Shown: positions 7,923 to 17,041 of the stretch, piece by piece
How positions within the stretch are numbered: position 1 is the first letter of the stretch
Layout of the letters: each line of letters starts with the position of its first letter
Origin: Arthrobacter sp. 9V
Lineage (GTDB): Bacteria > Actinomycetota > Actinomycetes > Actinomycetales > Micrococcaceae
Direction: 5' to 3'
Assembly: GCF_902506065.1 (NCBI RefSeq)
Contig: NZ_LR732912.1
Span: 4,256,683-4,320,682 of the forward strand
DNA: 64,000 bases
The notes under the pieces: model-generated
Seen by the model: only the letters and a program-made list of their open reading frames with translations
Databases searched by the model: none
Told to the model about the DNA's origin: nothing
Made by a program: the position numbers and the translations under genes

Positions 7923-8852
7923 CTACTGGGCGAAGTTGACGCGGGCGTCGGTGATGGCACTGGATTCAAGGCCGTACTTGCCCAGGACCTTGACGTAGGA
8001 CTCGCTCTTGATGACGGCGTCCAGCGCAGCGGAAACGGACTTCACCAGGCCGGACTCCTTGGGCACCCCCACGCCCACTGGAGCGAAATCGAACGTCCTG
8101 GCCACCTCGATCTGCGGGTTTTGGGAAGCTGCGTAGTCCAGGATGGGCGAGTCCGCCAGCACCGTGTCCAGGCGCCCGCTGGTCAGCGCGGAAATGGCCT
8201 GCCGGGTGTCCTGGAACTCGTTCCTTTGGATGGCGTCCTTGCCGGCAGCCGCGCAGGCTTCGTCATAGGAAGGAACGTTCACAGTCAGCTGGTACGAGCC
8301 CGTCAGGAAACCTACCTTCTTGCCGCACAGGGCGTTCTCATCCTTGATACCTCCAGGATTGCCCTTGGGCACGGCAATCCCACTGCCGATCTGCAGGTAG
8401 TCAACAAAGTCCAGGACTTCCATGCGCTTCTCCGTGGGCGTCATGGAGGAGACAGTCATGTCGTAGCGGTTGGCCGCCAGCCCGGGAATGATCGAATCGA
8501 AGTTGGCCACCTGGATGTCCACTTTGACACCTAGTGCCTCACCGATGAGGCGGGCCACGTCCGGGTTGGTGCCGGTCATTTCCTGTGTGCCTTCGCGGTA
8601 GAACTGCGTCGGCGGCTCGTTGGTGGGAATGGCAACCCGCAGCACCTTGGAAGCCTTAATGGACTCCGGGAGGAGGTCGACGGCGGCTTGGTTGACTTCC
8701 AGCGCGGGGACGCCGGTTCCCGCTGCGCCTGCGTCGCCGGACGGGTTCGACGTCGAGGCATTGCCGGCGGGACTGCATGCCGTGACGGACAGCACCAGTG
8801 CTGCCGTAACAACCAGCGCGGGTAATCCGGGCTTCATGGAAAAGTTCTTCAT
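7923..8852 (-). CDS. ABC transporter family-3 substrate-binding lipoprotein
   Basis: A 309-residue exported binding protein. The signal peptide has a lipobox VTAC with the lipidated Cys at residue 26. The mature domain starts its fold at LRVAIPTNEPPTQFYREGTQEMTGTNPDVARLIGEALGVKVDIQ, the family-3 (polar amino acid) signature, and continues with GLAANRYDMTVSSMTPTEKRMEVLDFVDYL. The ligand is probably an amino acid or related acid. Its start overlaps the stop of the flavin oxidase gene by one base (TGATG), and it feeds the permease and ATPase downstream. Confidence 0.92.
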   Translation of the reverse strand: MKNFSMKPGLPALVVTAALVLSVTACSPAGNASTSNPSGDAGAAGTGVPALEVNQAAVDLLPESIKASKVLRVAIPTNEPPTQFYREGTQEMTGTNPDVARLIGEALGVKVDIQVANFDSIIPGLAANRYDMTVSSMTPTEKRMEVLDFVDYLQIGSGIAVPKGNPGGIKDENALCGKKVGFLTGSYQLTVNVPSYDEACAAAGKDAIQRNEFQDTRQAISALTSGRLDTVLADSPILDYAASQNPQIEVARTFDFAPVGVGVPKESGLVKSVSAALDAVIKSESYVKVLGKYGLESSAITDARVNFAQ

Positions 8853-10147
8853 CAGGGGGTCCTCATTTCTTCGCGGCCCAAGGGGGCCTCAGGGATGACG
8901 GGTGGGGTGCCGGTGAACGCTTCATTGCGGTGCCGGATCAAATCCCGGCCTTCGGTACGCAGTTCCTCAATGGTGGATACTCCCAGGAGCATCATGGTGC
9001 GGGTCATTTCGGCCCTGAACATTTTCAGGACGTGGGCTACGCCGGCTTCGCTGGCGGCAGCCAAGCCGTACAGGTACGGGCGGCCGATGGAGCAGGCATC
9101 CGCGCCGAGAGCCAGAGCTTTGACGACGTCCGAACCTCGGCGGATGCCGCCGTCGACGATGATTTCCAGCCGTCCGGCTGTTCTCTCAACGATGTCCGTC
9201 AGGACATCCATGGGCGCGGCCATGTGATCCAACTGCCGTCCGCCGTGATTACTGACCTGGATGGCGTCGATTCCGATCGCAGCCGCCAATGCGGCGTCGT
9301 TCGGATTCACCACTCCCTTCAGGACGATCGGACCGTTCCAGCGCTCGCGCAAATCGCGAATGTCGTCCCAGTCAGTGGGTTCGTAGGAACCGGCGAGCAG
9401 GGTGCGCCACATGTCCGGCGAGCTGGCCAAGGGACCTTCCGGAACCTCAGCGTCCAGGTTAGGGAAAGCGATTGCGTCATTGGCAAGGAAGCGCAGGGCC
9501 CATGCGGGGTGCAACACTCCCTCTACAACAGTCTTCGGCTTGATGGAGGGCGGGGCAGTAAACCCGTTGCGGTAATCACGCTCGCGGTGTCCGATTGCCC
9601 GGCAGTCCACGTTGACCAGCAGGGCTTCGTAGCCTGCGTTGGAGACCCGGTCCAGGACGGCCTGCAGGAGGCCCTTGTCCGAGGTGGGTTCCAGGTTGAA
9701 CCAGCGGCGAAGTCCAGGTGCCGCGGCGCTGACGTCCTCCATGGTGGTTGTACTCAGGTGGGCCAGTCCGTAGGGGATACCTTCGGCGAGCGCTGCACGG
9801 GCTACCGCGGACTCACCCTGCGGGTGGAAAAGCCGGGTGCCGCCTGTGGGAGAGAGAGTCACCGGCATGGAAACCGGGCCGCCCAGGAGCGTTGAGCTGA
9901 GATCGAAGTTCTCCACGGAACCCCATTTGGGGAGGAAGGACCAATCATTGAACGAGGACCGGTTCCGGCGCAGTGAAACCTCGTCTTCGCCGCCGCCTTC
10001 GATGTATTCGAAGATGCTCTTGGGCAAGCGTTTGGCTGCCAGTTTGCGCATGTCCTCCACGCTGAAGCACGTGCGTGCCAAGCGCTCCGGGACGGATCCG
10101 GCAGGTCCCTGCACCGAGGCGAGTGCCTTGATGTCCTTGAGTTTCAT
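8852..10147 (-). CDS. FMN-dependent alpha-hydroxy-acid oxidase/dehydrogenase
   Basis: A 431-residue member of the glycolate oxidase/L-lactate dehydrogenase (LldD)/mandelate dehydrogenase family. The N-terminus holds FEYIEGGGEDEVSLRRNRSSF, followed by barrel strands. The active-site segment AIQVSNHGGRQLD contains the catalytic base His at residue 301 and its partner arginine, and the FMN phosphate site follows in VDGGIRRGSDVVKALALGADACSIGRP. It oxidises an L-2-hydroxy acid to the 2-keto acid with FMN. As first gene of an operon with an amino-acid-type ABC importer and RidA, it probably acts on an imported compound; the substrate cannot be read from sequence. Confidence 0.9.
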   Translation of the reverse strand: MKLKDIKALASVQGPAGSVPERLARTCFSVEDMRKLAAKRLPKSIFEYIEGGGEDEVSLRRNRSSFNDWSFLPKWGSVENFDLSSTLLGGPVSMPVTLSPTGGTRLFHPQGESAVARAALAEGIPYGLAHLSTTTMEDVSAAAPGLRRWFNLEPTSDKGLLQAVLDRVSNAGYEALLVNVDCRAIGHRERDYRNGFTAPPSIKPKTVVEGVLHPAWALRFLANDAIAFPNLDAEVPEGPLASSPDMWRTLLAGSYEPTDWDDIRDLRERWNGPIVLKGVVNPNDAALAAAIGIDAIQVSNHGGRQLDHMAAPMDVLTDIVERTAGRLEIIVDGGIRRGSDVVKALALGADACSIGRPYLYGLAAASEAGVAHVLKMFRAEMTRTMMLLGVSTIEELRTEGRDLIRHRNEAFTGTPPVIPEAPLGREEMRTP

Positions 10148-10240
10148 GGTGTGTGTCCTTTACGTTCCTGTTGGGGTAACCCGTCCAGCTTCTTTCCCAA
10201 TAGTGACCTAGATCTCTCCCGCTCTATATGTGAGTTCCTC

Positions 10241-10264
10241 CACAAGGCGAGAAATCTGCTTGTG
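10241..10264. promoter_or_regulatory. Inverted repeat CACAAG-N12-CTTGTG between the oxidase operon and pucR
   Basis: Six-base arms (10241-10246 and 10259-10264) sit in the 130-bp divergent region, 13 bp before the PucR-type gene. This is a candidate site for the PucR protein to regulate itself and the oxidase/ABC operon. Confidence 0.4.
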
Positions 10265-10277
10265 ATAACGTCCAGCT

Positions 10278-11990
10278 ATGGAGACAGCAGCGTCGCTTTC
10301 AGGTCCTCAACAGTCGCTTTCAGGTCCTCAACAGCGGCCTCAGTCCGGGATGCAGCAATCCGCCGTACGCTTGTCCGACTGCATCCAGCTCATGCAGGCG
10401 GATCTGGTGCACGCCAATCCCACGCCGGAGAACCTCGGGCATCCGGTGTCCGACGTCCTGATGTACGATCCCCTGGACCATTGGTCCAGCGTGGATGACC
10501 GCATCATCTTGGCGGTGGGGTGCACCTACGGATCCCCTGACTTTGATCAACTCCTCCACAGGGCAGCGAACAGCAACGCGGCGGCAGTGATCGTCAAGGC
10601 ACACGGCGCGAAAATGGAGCAACTGCGTGCTGCCGCCGTGGGATACAGCCTCTCTGTGCTGGTGGCACCGGACACTGCGGATTGGACGCGCCTGGTGGCT
10701 TTGGCCCGGGCATCGGTGATGGGCGCGGCGGCCGATTCGGTGTCCGGGGTACGGCTTGGAGACCTTTACGCGTTCGCCAATGCCGCGGCTTCCATCACCA
10801 ATGGCGCCGCGAGCATTGTGGATCCGCTGGGCCGCATCATTGGGTACTCCACCCTCCCCGGCCAGCCCATTGATGAGCTCCGGCGCATCACCACGCTCAC
10901 CCTGGAGGAGACCACTCCGCCGGCCTTTGACCAGGACTTCAAGATTGTCTACGCCTCCCCGGGAGCGGTGCTGGTACCAGCGCCCGACGACGGCATGGCC
11001 CGCCTCGCGCTGGCCGTACGGGCCGGGGGCGAGCTGCTGGGTTCCATCTGGATCATCGACCCCGGCGAGGAAAATCGGGCCGCTGCGTTGAATGCACTGG
11101 ACCGCATGGCCCCGTTGGCAGGATTGCACATGCTGCATGCCCGCTCTGCCTCGGACTTCGGCGAACGGCGCAATGCCGATCTTCTCCGGACGCTCATGGA
11201 CGACACTCCGCACGCGTCTTTTGCGGCCGCCCAATTGGGGTTGGACACCGCCAACGGCCTGGCTGTGGCAGCCTTTTCCATTGTTCGGCCGGAGACCGGG
11301 AGCCTGGAATCCGTGCGCGACATCCACCGGCTGCTGCACTTGGTGACCACAGTCTGCAATGTGCAGTTCGGGACCAGCCACAGCGCCCTGATCGGATCAG
11401 TGGTCTATGCGCTGCTGCCCTGCAACGAGACCGCACCGCGTGCGGCGCACGGGCGCATCATTCAGGACATTGAGGCGTATTCGCACACCATCAGCTCTTT
11501 CCCTGTCATCGCAACAGTGGGTGGAATCGCCCACGAGATCGAGGATGTGCCCCGGTCCAGGTCCGAGGCCATCCAGACTCTCCACTATCTGCTGAACCTG
11601 CAGTCGCGCGAAGGCAAGGCAGGCGGAGGAAAAGCCACCGGTAAGGGAAACGTGCAGGGTGTGGCACTCTACGAGGACTTCCAGATCCCCTTGAACCTGC
11701 TGAAGATCGGCGAGTTCATCGAAGAAAACGGGCTGGGCGGCGAGGACGGGATCGCCAGGATCCAAGCCCGCGACGCCGAGCAGCAAACCGACTACTTGGA
11801 TACTCTCCGCGCCTACCTTGCCTCCAACGGAAACATCTCAGCCATGGCCGCCCAACTCCATGTCCATAACAACACCGTCCGTTACCGCGTGACCCGCCTG
11901 GCCGAGGATTTCAACCTGGACCTGGCGGACCCGCAGAAACGACTGTGGTTGTGGCTGCGCCTGACTACCTTGGACCTCGCATCCACGTAG
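10278..11990 (+). CDS. PucR family transcriptional regulator
   Basis: A 570-residue regulator with the CdaR/PucR plan: an N-terminal PucR-like sensor region (about residues 35-150, starting RLSDCIQLMQADLVHANPTPENLG), a central GGDEF-like CdaR region, and a C-terminal PucR-type HTH (about 510-560: DYLDTLRAYLASNGNISAMAAQLHVHNNTVRYRVTRLAEDFNLDL). It is transcribed away from the oxidase/ABC/ridA operon and is its likely regulator, responding to the substrate or product. The first 20 residues contain a duplicated heptapeptide SLSGPQQ; ATG 10350 (MQQSAV) would exclude it, but no ribosome site decides between the two. Confidence 0.87.
   Translation: METAASLSGPQQSLSGPQQRPQSGMQQSAVRLSDCIQLMQADLVHANPTPENLGHPVSDVLMYDPLDHWSSVDDRIILAVGCTYGSPDFDQLLHRAANSNAAAVIVKAHGAKMEQLRAAAVGYSLSVLVAPDTADWTRLVALARASVMGAAADSVSGVRLGDLYAFANAAASITNGAASIVDPLGRIIGYSTLPGQPIDELRRITTLTLEETTPPAFDQDFKIVYASPGAVLVPAPDDGMARLALAVRAGGELLGSIWIIDPGEENRAAALNALDRMAPLAGLHMLHARSASDFGERRNADLLRTLMDDTPHASFAAAQLGLDTANGLAVAAFSIVRPETGSLESVRDIHRLLHLVTTVCNVQFGTSHSALIGSVVYALLPCNETAPRAAHGRIIQDIEAYSHTISSFPVIATVGGIAHEIEDVPRSRSEAIQTLHYLLNLQSREGKAGGGKATGKGNVQGVALYEDFQIPLNLLKIGEFIEENGLGGEDGIARIQARDAEQQTDYLDTLRAYLASNGNISAMAAQLHVHNNTVRYRVTRLAEDFNLDLADPQKRLWLWLRLTTLDLAST
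10292..10333 (+). repeat. 21-bp perfect tandem duplication in the pucR-type gene start
   Basis: Two identical adjacent 21-base units (10292-10312, 10313-10333) encode SLSGPQQ twice, in frame. Confidence 0.9.
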
Positions 11991-12045
11991 CGACGTAACG
12001 CGTCACCTGGCTGAACGAAGGCATCCTCCTGTAAGAAGTGGTGAC

Positions 12046-14400
12046 TTACCGGATGATCGGAAGGCCCGCCGTCGGGAAGACGCTTGGAAAGATCGACGGC
12101 GGCGGCACAGGTACGGTTTCCAACGGCACCGTCACGGTGCTCGTACCAACAGTGGCGCGTTGTCCCCGCACGTCAAGGTGGAGCGGTTCTTCGCTGTAGT
12201 CCTCACCGGATACCAGTGTCAGTGCGATGGACCCCTGCGCCAGATCCACGGCCAACAAGCGGCCCTGCACCTTGAGCCGGAAGGACAGGCCTTCCCACTC
12301 CGTGGGCAAACGCGGATCGAAGCGCAGCACTTCGCCTTGATCCCGCATGCCGGCAAAACCGCACACCAGGGAGCTCCAGATACCGCCGGTGGAGGCGATA
12401 TGGACGCCGTCGATGGTGTTTCCGTGCGAGTTGTCCAGGTCAATGAACAGTGCCTCAGTGAAGTGCTGCAACGCGACGTCGCCGTATCCAACCTCGGCTG
12501 CCATGATGCCTTGCACGCATGCGGACAGGGTGGAGTCGCCGGTGGTGATGGGATCGTAAAAGTCGAAAGCGCGCTGCTTTTCCTCGGCTGTGAAGTCCTG
12601 CCACTGGAGGAACATGGCCAGCACGGTATCGGCTTGCTTGAGCACCTGGTGCCGGTAGATCACCAGCGGGTGGAAGTTCAGCAGCAAGGGGTACTTGGAC
12701 TTGGGCGTGTTCCAGTCCCACGGCTCCAGTGTCATAAAGTCGTTGTCCTGGCTGAACACTTCCATGTGGGGATCGAAGGGCAGTGTCATCCGCTCGGCCG
12801 CTTGTCGCCACACCATGCGCTCGGTGTCTGCAATTCCCTCATGCTCCAGTGCGGCAGCGGCACGCAGATTAAAGCGCGCCATGACGTTGGTGTAGAGGTT
12901 GTCGTTGACCACGGCCGTGTATTCATCCGGGCCGGTGACGCCGTGGATGTGGAACATTCCGTCCTTGCCGAAGAAGCCCAGCGAGGCCCACATGCGTGCT
13001 GTCTCAATCAGCAGATCGGCACCCAGTTCGCCGTTGAAGCTGTCGTCACCGCTGGCCCACTGGTAACGGTTGGCCGCGAAAGCGATGGCCGCTGCAATGT
13101 GGAACTGGGCGGTACCGGCCGCATAGTAGGCACTGGCCTCCAGGCCGTTGATGGTCCGCCACGGGAACAGTGCCCCGTCCACGCTGAGCTCCTTGGCACG
13201 AACGCGCGCATCCGGCAGCATCGCGTGCCGCGACTCCAGCACCTTCCGCGCGCCACACGGGTTGGTGTAGGTCAGGTACGGGAGGAGGTAGACCTCCTGG
13301 TCCCAGAAGTAGTGCCCCTCATAGCCTGAACCGCTCACGCCCTTGGCCGGAATACCCGCCACACCGGCGCGCGCAGTAGCCTGCGCCAGCTGGAACAGAC
13401 CCCACCGCACGGCCTGCTGCATCTCCGGCTGACCGCCGATGAAGATGTCCGCCGTAGTCCAGTATTGCTCGTAGTGCGCCGTGCTCTGGGCCAGGATGTC
13501 GGCGAAGGACACCAGGTTCGCTTCGGCCTCGGCCGCGAGGCTTTCGCCGCGGTCCTCGGCGTCAGAGGAGCCGGCCACTACGTAACTGACCGACTTCTCC
13601 AAACGGAAAGTGTCGCCGTCGTGAATGGCCAAAACGTAGCGGACGGAGGAGTCGTCCTCCGCCACCAAGGTCTCGAACGGCTGCCCTTCCGCCGAGATCC
13701 AGTGATCCACGGCCATGGCCACGCGTTGACGGGACTCGGACGTTTCCCAGGCAAGGCGAAGGGAGCCGTCGGCGCCCTGCAGGTGCAGCGGCAGGAGGAC
13801 TCTGCCGGCGTGGCGGCCGGAGCGGCGCGGGTCATGGACCGAGTGGTCCTCCACCGGCTGGTCCTGACGGTTCACGACGCCGGAAGTGATGTCCGCGGAC
13901 ACGTCCCGATCCGCTGTCAAGGACAGTTCAAGGCCCAGACATCCGCGGGAATCAAAGCCCACAGCTCGGCGCTCCACCGTGGTGACGGTGGCGCCTGAAC
14001 GGCAGGCCCACGTGATGCTTTCCTCGTACACGCCTGTGGAAAAGTCCACGCTGCGGTGGTAGTCCAGCACGGTGGATTCAGCCAGGCTCAGGGCCTCGCC
14101 ATCAATGGAGACTGTGAAGTTGTTGGCATCCGGCACGTAAACGATTCGCTGGCCGGTGCGGGCAAAACCGTAGGCATTCTCGGCATGCTTGATGTCCCAA
14201 ATCTCGTGGAAGCCATTAACGAACGTGCCCGGGAGCTCGCCGTCCCCGGCCGTTGAGTGCGAGCCACGAATGCCAAGGTGGCCGTTGCCGAGCGCGAACA
14301 GCGTTTCCAGCGTTCCCTCGTCACCGGGGACGTGAATATTCTCCACGAGCTTCCAGGGCTCGCAGGGGAAGCGAAGCCGATCGGAGCTGATGAGTGCCAT
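12046..14400 (-). CDS. Glycoside hydrolase family 65 disaccharide phosphorylase
   Basis: A 784-residue GH65 enzyme. It has the N-terminal beta-sandwich starting LFALGNGHLGIRGS, the (alpha/alpha)6 barrel with GYEGHYFWDQEVYLLPYLTYTNP, and the catalytic acid in GVTGPDEYTAVVNDN, Glu at about residue 493, close to the catalytic Glu position known for GH65 maltose phosphorylase. The family splits an alpha-linked glucose disaccharide (trehalose, maltose, kojibiose or nigerose) with phosphate, releasing beta-glucose 1-phosphate. The next gene upstream is a beta-phosphoglucomutase, which uses exactly that product, so catabolism is the likely direction. Which disaccharide is used cannot be assigned; trehalose or maltose is most plausible. 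There is no transporter gene beside it. Confidence 0.93.
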   Translation of the reverse strand: MALISSDRLRFPCEPWKLVENIHVPGDEGTLETLFALGNGHLGIRGSHSTAGDGELPGTFVNGFHEIWDIKHAENAYGFARTGQRIVYVPDANNFTVSIDGEALSLAESTVLDYHRSVDFSTGVYEESITWACRSGATVTTVERRAVGFDSRGCLGLELSLTADRDVSADITSGVVNRQDQPVEDHSVHDPRRSGRHAGRVLLPLHLQGADGSLRLAWETSESRQRVAMAVDHWISAEGQPFETLVAEDDSSVRYVLAIHDGDTFRLEKSVSYVVAGSSDAEDRGESLAAEAEANLVSFADILAQSTAHYEQYWTTADIFIGGQPEMQQAVRWGLFQLAQATARAGVAGIPAKGVSGSGYEGHYFWDQEVYLLPYLTYTNPCGARKVLESRHAMLPDARVRAKELSVDGALFPWRTINGLEASAYYAAGTAQFHIAAAIAFAANRYQWASGDDSFNGELGADLLIETARMWASLGFFGKDGMFHIHGVTGPDEYTAVVNDNLYTNVMARFNLRAAAALEHEGIADTERMVWRQAAERMTLPFDPHMEVFSQDNDFMTLEPWDWNTPKSKYPLLLNFHPLVIYRHQVLKQADTVLAMFLQWQDFTAEEKQRAFDFYDPITTGDSTLSACVQGIMAAEVGYGDVALQHFTEALFIDLDNSHGNTIDGVHIASTGGIWSSLVCGFAGMRDQGEVLRFDPRLPTEWEGLSFRLKVQGRLLAVDLAQGSIALTLVSGEDYSEEPLHLDVRGQRATVGTSTVTVPLETVPVPPPSIFPSVFPTAGLPIIR

Positions 14401-14430
14401 GGGCTGTTGAAGTCCTTCGAAAAAGTAGGG

Positions 14431-15162
14431 TCAGAGAAGATCGTTGAGGTCGTCCACTACCAGCGTGGCGCCGGCGTCGAGCAGGGTTTGTCGGCCTGCT
14501 CCGCGGTCCACTCCGATCACGGCATAAAAATCGGCACCGGCACCGGCCTGGACACCGGATACAGCGTCTTCCACCACAATGCATTCCTCCACAGGCACAC
14601 CCAGAAGACCCGCCCCATAAACGTAGGTGGCCGGGTCCGGCTTACCGGGAAGTCCGACGCCGGCAGCAACCTGGCCGTCCACCACCACCTCAAAGTGGTG
14701 GTCCAGGCCCGCGGCCTTCAGTACCGCAGGCGCGTTGCGGGAGGAAGAAACCACGGCCACCTTCAGCCCCAGTTCCACGGCGGCGTTGATGAACTTGACC
14801 GAGCCTTCATACGGCTCGACGCCACGGGAGTTCACGATCTCGTTGAAGATGGCATTCTTCCGGTTGCCCAGGCCCTGCACGGTTTGGTTGTCCGGGTGGT
14901 CATTCACCGGACCTTCGGGCAGCGTAATTCCGCGCGAGGTCAGGAAATCACGGACACCGTCAAAGCGCGGCTTGCCATCGATGTGATCGAAATAGTCGCT
15001 CTCCCGGTAGCTTAGCGGGTTGCCTGTACCGGCCAAGTAGTCATCGAAAAGTTCCTGCCACGCCCGCTCATGCACCACGGCAGTGGGCGTCAGCACGCCG
15101 TCGAGGTCGAACAACAGCGCCGAGGCGCCGGTCCAGGCATTACGAAGATCAGTCATGTGCAT
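14431..15162 (-). CDS. pgmB: Beta-phosphoglucomutase (HAD superfamily)
   Basis: A 243-residue HAD phosphomutase. The nucleophile/acid pair is in FDLDGVLT (Asp19, Asp21), the helical cap has HERAWQELFDDYL and the RDFLTSRGITLPEG region, motif 2 is VAVVSSSRNA, and the metal site is CIVVEDAVSGVQAG. It converts beta-glucose 1-phosphate to glucose 6-phosphate. The gene lies 30 bp upstream of the GH65 phosphorylase gene and 8 bp after the LacI regulator gene on the same strand, so the three form one catabolic operon. ATG 15156 is an equally good start. Confidence 0.92.
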   Translation of the reverse strand: MHMTDLRNAWTGASALLFDLDGVLTPTAVVHERAWQELFDDYLAGTGNPLSYRESDYFDHIDGKPRFDGVRDFLTSRGITLPEGPVNDHPDNQTVQGLGNRKNAIFNEIVNSRGVEPYEGSVKFINAAVELGLKVAVVSSSRNAPAVLKAAGLDHHFEVVVDGQVAAGVGLPGKPDPATYVYGAGLLGVPVEECIVVEDAVSGVQAGAGADFYAVIGVDRGAGRQTLLDAGATLVVDDLNDLL

Positions 15163-15170
15163 TGTTCCGT

Positions 15171-16190
15171 TCAGCGCTTGTGGCGCGTGGTCTTGCGTTC
15201 GATGAGCTTGGTATCAAGCAGGTGGTTGGAGGGTTGATGGGGGGATTCGGTATTCAGCAGCCGTTCACACAGCAGGTTTGCGGCGAAGGCACCTTGGTCA
15301 GCGACGGGTTGGGCCACGGTGCTCAGGCCAAGGAACCAGCTCATGGGGTGATCGTCTATACCGATCACGGACATGTTCTTTGGCGCGGAAACGCCGTGTT
15401 CACGCAGCGCCGTCAAGGCACCGAATGCAGCCTCGTCACAGTGGGCGAACACTGCTGTGGGCCGTCCGCCGCGGGTCATGAGTTCAGTCATTGCCCGCCT
15501 GCCGTCCTCGATGCTTGGCCCGCTTCCCACCACAAGATCCGGGTGGACGGTGAGGTGGTGTTCATCAAGCGCACGCCTGAAACCGCGGAACCGTGGGGTC
15601 TCAGTCACAACGGGGTTTTCATTGCTTGAGAGAACGGCCAGGTTCCAATGGCCCAGCCCCAGCAGGTGTTGGGTAGCCTGCCAGGCTGCGTGTTCGTCAT
15701 CGATACCAACATTGTCCCACGGAACATTTCGCATGCCCACGCAGGCAATGGCCAACCCGCAGGATTCCAACGCTTCCACCTCTTTGGGGGTGAGGTCAAT
15801 GTTCAGCAGGAGCAGCCCGTCCACTCTTTGCGCCAGGTTTGCAAGGTCCGCAAAGAACCTCTGCCTGACGCTGGCCTTGTTGCGCAGGCTGACCAGGACG
15901 GTGTCCAAACCGCTGTCGCCGAACACTTCCTCTGCAGCTTCCACGGCCTGCGCGAAGAACCATGCCGTAGCCGTGGGGGCGACGATTGCCACCGATCCCG
16001 TGCTTCCACCGGCAAGCCTGGAGGCCGCAGCCGAGGCCTTGTAACCAAGTTTGCTGGCTGCCTCGGTCACTTGTCGTTGGGCCTTGTCAGAAACGTTGGG
16101 GAGCTTCCTCAACGCCCGCGACACCGTGCAAATGGACAAACCGGACAAGACGGCCACGTCCTGGATTGTCACTCTGTGAGTCCTAACCAT
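15171..16190 (-). CDS. LacI family regulator of the GH65/pgmB operon
   Basis: A 340-residue repressor from ATG 16190. The N-terminal HTH is VTIQDVAVLSGLSICTVSRALRKLPNVSDKAQRQVTEAASKLGYK, with hinge helix ASAAASRLAGG, and a periplasmic-binding-protein-like effector domain follows (DGLLLLNIDL, FAHCDEAAFGALTALREHGVSAPKNMSVIGIDD). A longer frame to 16262 is open but adds non-homologous residues upstream of the HTH. A perfect LacI-type palindrome lies 76 bp upstream, so it probably represses itself and, by read-through, pgmB and the phosphorylase. The inducer is probably the disaccharide or a sugar phosphate made from it. Confidence 0.9.
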   Translation of the reverse strand: MVRTHRVTIQDVAVLSGLSICTVSRALRKLPNVSDKAQRQVTEAASKLGYKASAAASRLAGGSTGSVAIVAPTATAWFFAQAVEAAEEVFGDSGLDTVLVSLRNKASVRQRFFADLANLAQRVDGLLLLNIDLTPKEVEALESCGLAIACVGMRNVPWDNVGIDDEHAAWQATQHLLGLGHWNLAVLSSNENPVVTETPRFRGFRRALDEHHLTVHPDLVVGSGPSIEDGRRAMTELMTRGGRPTAVFAHCDEAAFGALTALREHGVSAPKNMSVIGIDDHPMSWFLGLSTVAQPVADQGAFAANLLCERLLNTESPHQPSNHLLDTKLIERKTTRHKR

Positions 16191-16265
16191 GCAACACGGC
16201 CTCAACCCTTTCCATCCTCGCCTGACGCCTTGGCGTATGCCCCGAACCGGGTCACCAGCCAAAAG

Positions 16266-16279
16266 TGTAAGCGCTTACA
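16266..16279 (-). promoter_or_regulatory. LacI-family operator TGTAAGCGCTTACA
   Basis: A perfect 14-bp palindrome with the central CG typical of LacI/GalR operators, upstream of the lacI-like gene. It is the probable control point of the lacI-pgmB-GH65 operon. Confidence 0.85.
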
Positions 16280-16296
16280 ATTTTGTCATTCAATAG

Positions 16297-16325
16297 AGTG
16301 CGCTCGAATGCGAAATTGTGACGCG
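16297..16325 (-). promoter_or_regulatory. Third, degenerate copy of the CGCGTCACGATTC-N9-CCGCACT element
   Basis: Read on the minus strand this is CGCGTCACAATTT-N9-GCGCACT, matching 17 of 20 fixed positions of the element at 55526-55554 and 57354-57382, with the same nine-base gap. It lies just upstream of the LacI operator in the promoter region of the sugar operon. Confidence 0.35.
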
Positions 16326-16405
16326 AATCTCACCAGAAGCTTGATTCCGGTGGCCGGATGCCTTCTAATCCGGGGACTTTGGCCCTTATCCGGGGCTCTG
16401 GTCCG

Positions 16406-17032
16406 TTACGCGGCGCCGTTCAGGACGTAGTACTTCAGGAACGCACTGACATCCACCAGTTCGGGGGGCTCGATCCTGTGCCCCATGCCCGGATAGGTGC
16501 GGGCCGTCAGGGCTACATTGGCGTTCAACCACTCCTCCGTGTGGGCAATGGCGTCCTCGTTGATGACGGGATCGGCTTTGTCCCGCCCCCAGAAGAACGG
16601 CGGCGGGGTGTCAAAGGATTCGCTCAGCGCCAGGAGATCGTTGTCGAGCACGAACCCGGACAAGCCCACCGTTGCCTTGAATGCGTGGGGCCGCAAGCGG
16701 AGGAGGGTGCTGGCCATGGCCATTCCCTGCGAATAGCCCAGGAGGCTGACACTGCTGTGATTGTCCTTGACCGAGTTGATCCAATTGAATACCGAGTTGG
16801 TGGACGCTATGACATCCGAGAAGTCGTTCGTCAGGAAGTAGTCCAGCAGAAACCAGCCATAATCATCGCCAATCACTTTGGGGCCGCGAAGGGCTGCGCA
16901 GCTGAACTCGCCGGGAAGGTGCGGGAAAAGGTTCACCATGCGCTGCTCGCTGGTGCCGTAACCGTGCATCATCACCAGCAAAGGGGTGCCCTTTCGCTGG
17001 TTTTCGGGCTTTGACCAGACCACTGATTCCAT
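16406..17032 (-). CDS. Phospholipase/carboxylesterase-type alpha/beta hydrolase
   Basis: A 208-residue alpha/beta hydrolase. The oxyanion strand is PLLVMMHGYGTSE, the nucleophile elbow is GYSQG with Ser at residue 101, the acid is in the DPVI segment, and the histidine is in YPGMGHRIEP. Length and spacing fit the YpfH/dienelactone-hydrolase-like small esterases; the substrate is unknown. ATG 17032 is chosen because the longer frame to 17083 reads through a 22-bp repeat array. It is divergent from an AraC-type regulator gene that probably controls it. Confidence 0.8.
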   Translation of the reverse strand: MESVVWSKPENQRKGTPLLVMMHGYGTSEQRMVNLFPHLPGEFSCAALRGPKVIGDDYGWFLLDYFLTNDFSDVIASTNSVFNWINSVKDNHSSVSLLGYSQGMAMASTLLRLRPHAFKATVGLSGFVLDNDLLALSESFDTPPPFFWGRDKADPVINEDAIAHTEEWLNANVALTARTYPGMGHRIEPPELVDVSAFLKYYVLNGAA

Positions 17033-17041
17033 GGGCACGAG

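Noticed and set aside
12160..13329. 389-codon plus-strand frame
   Set aside because: Antisense to the GH65 gene, whose conserved motifs prove the other strand is coding.
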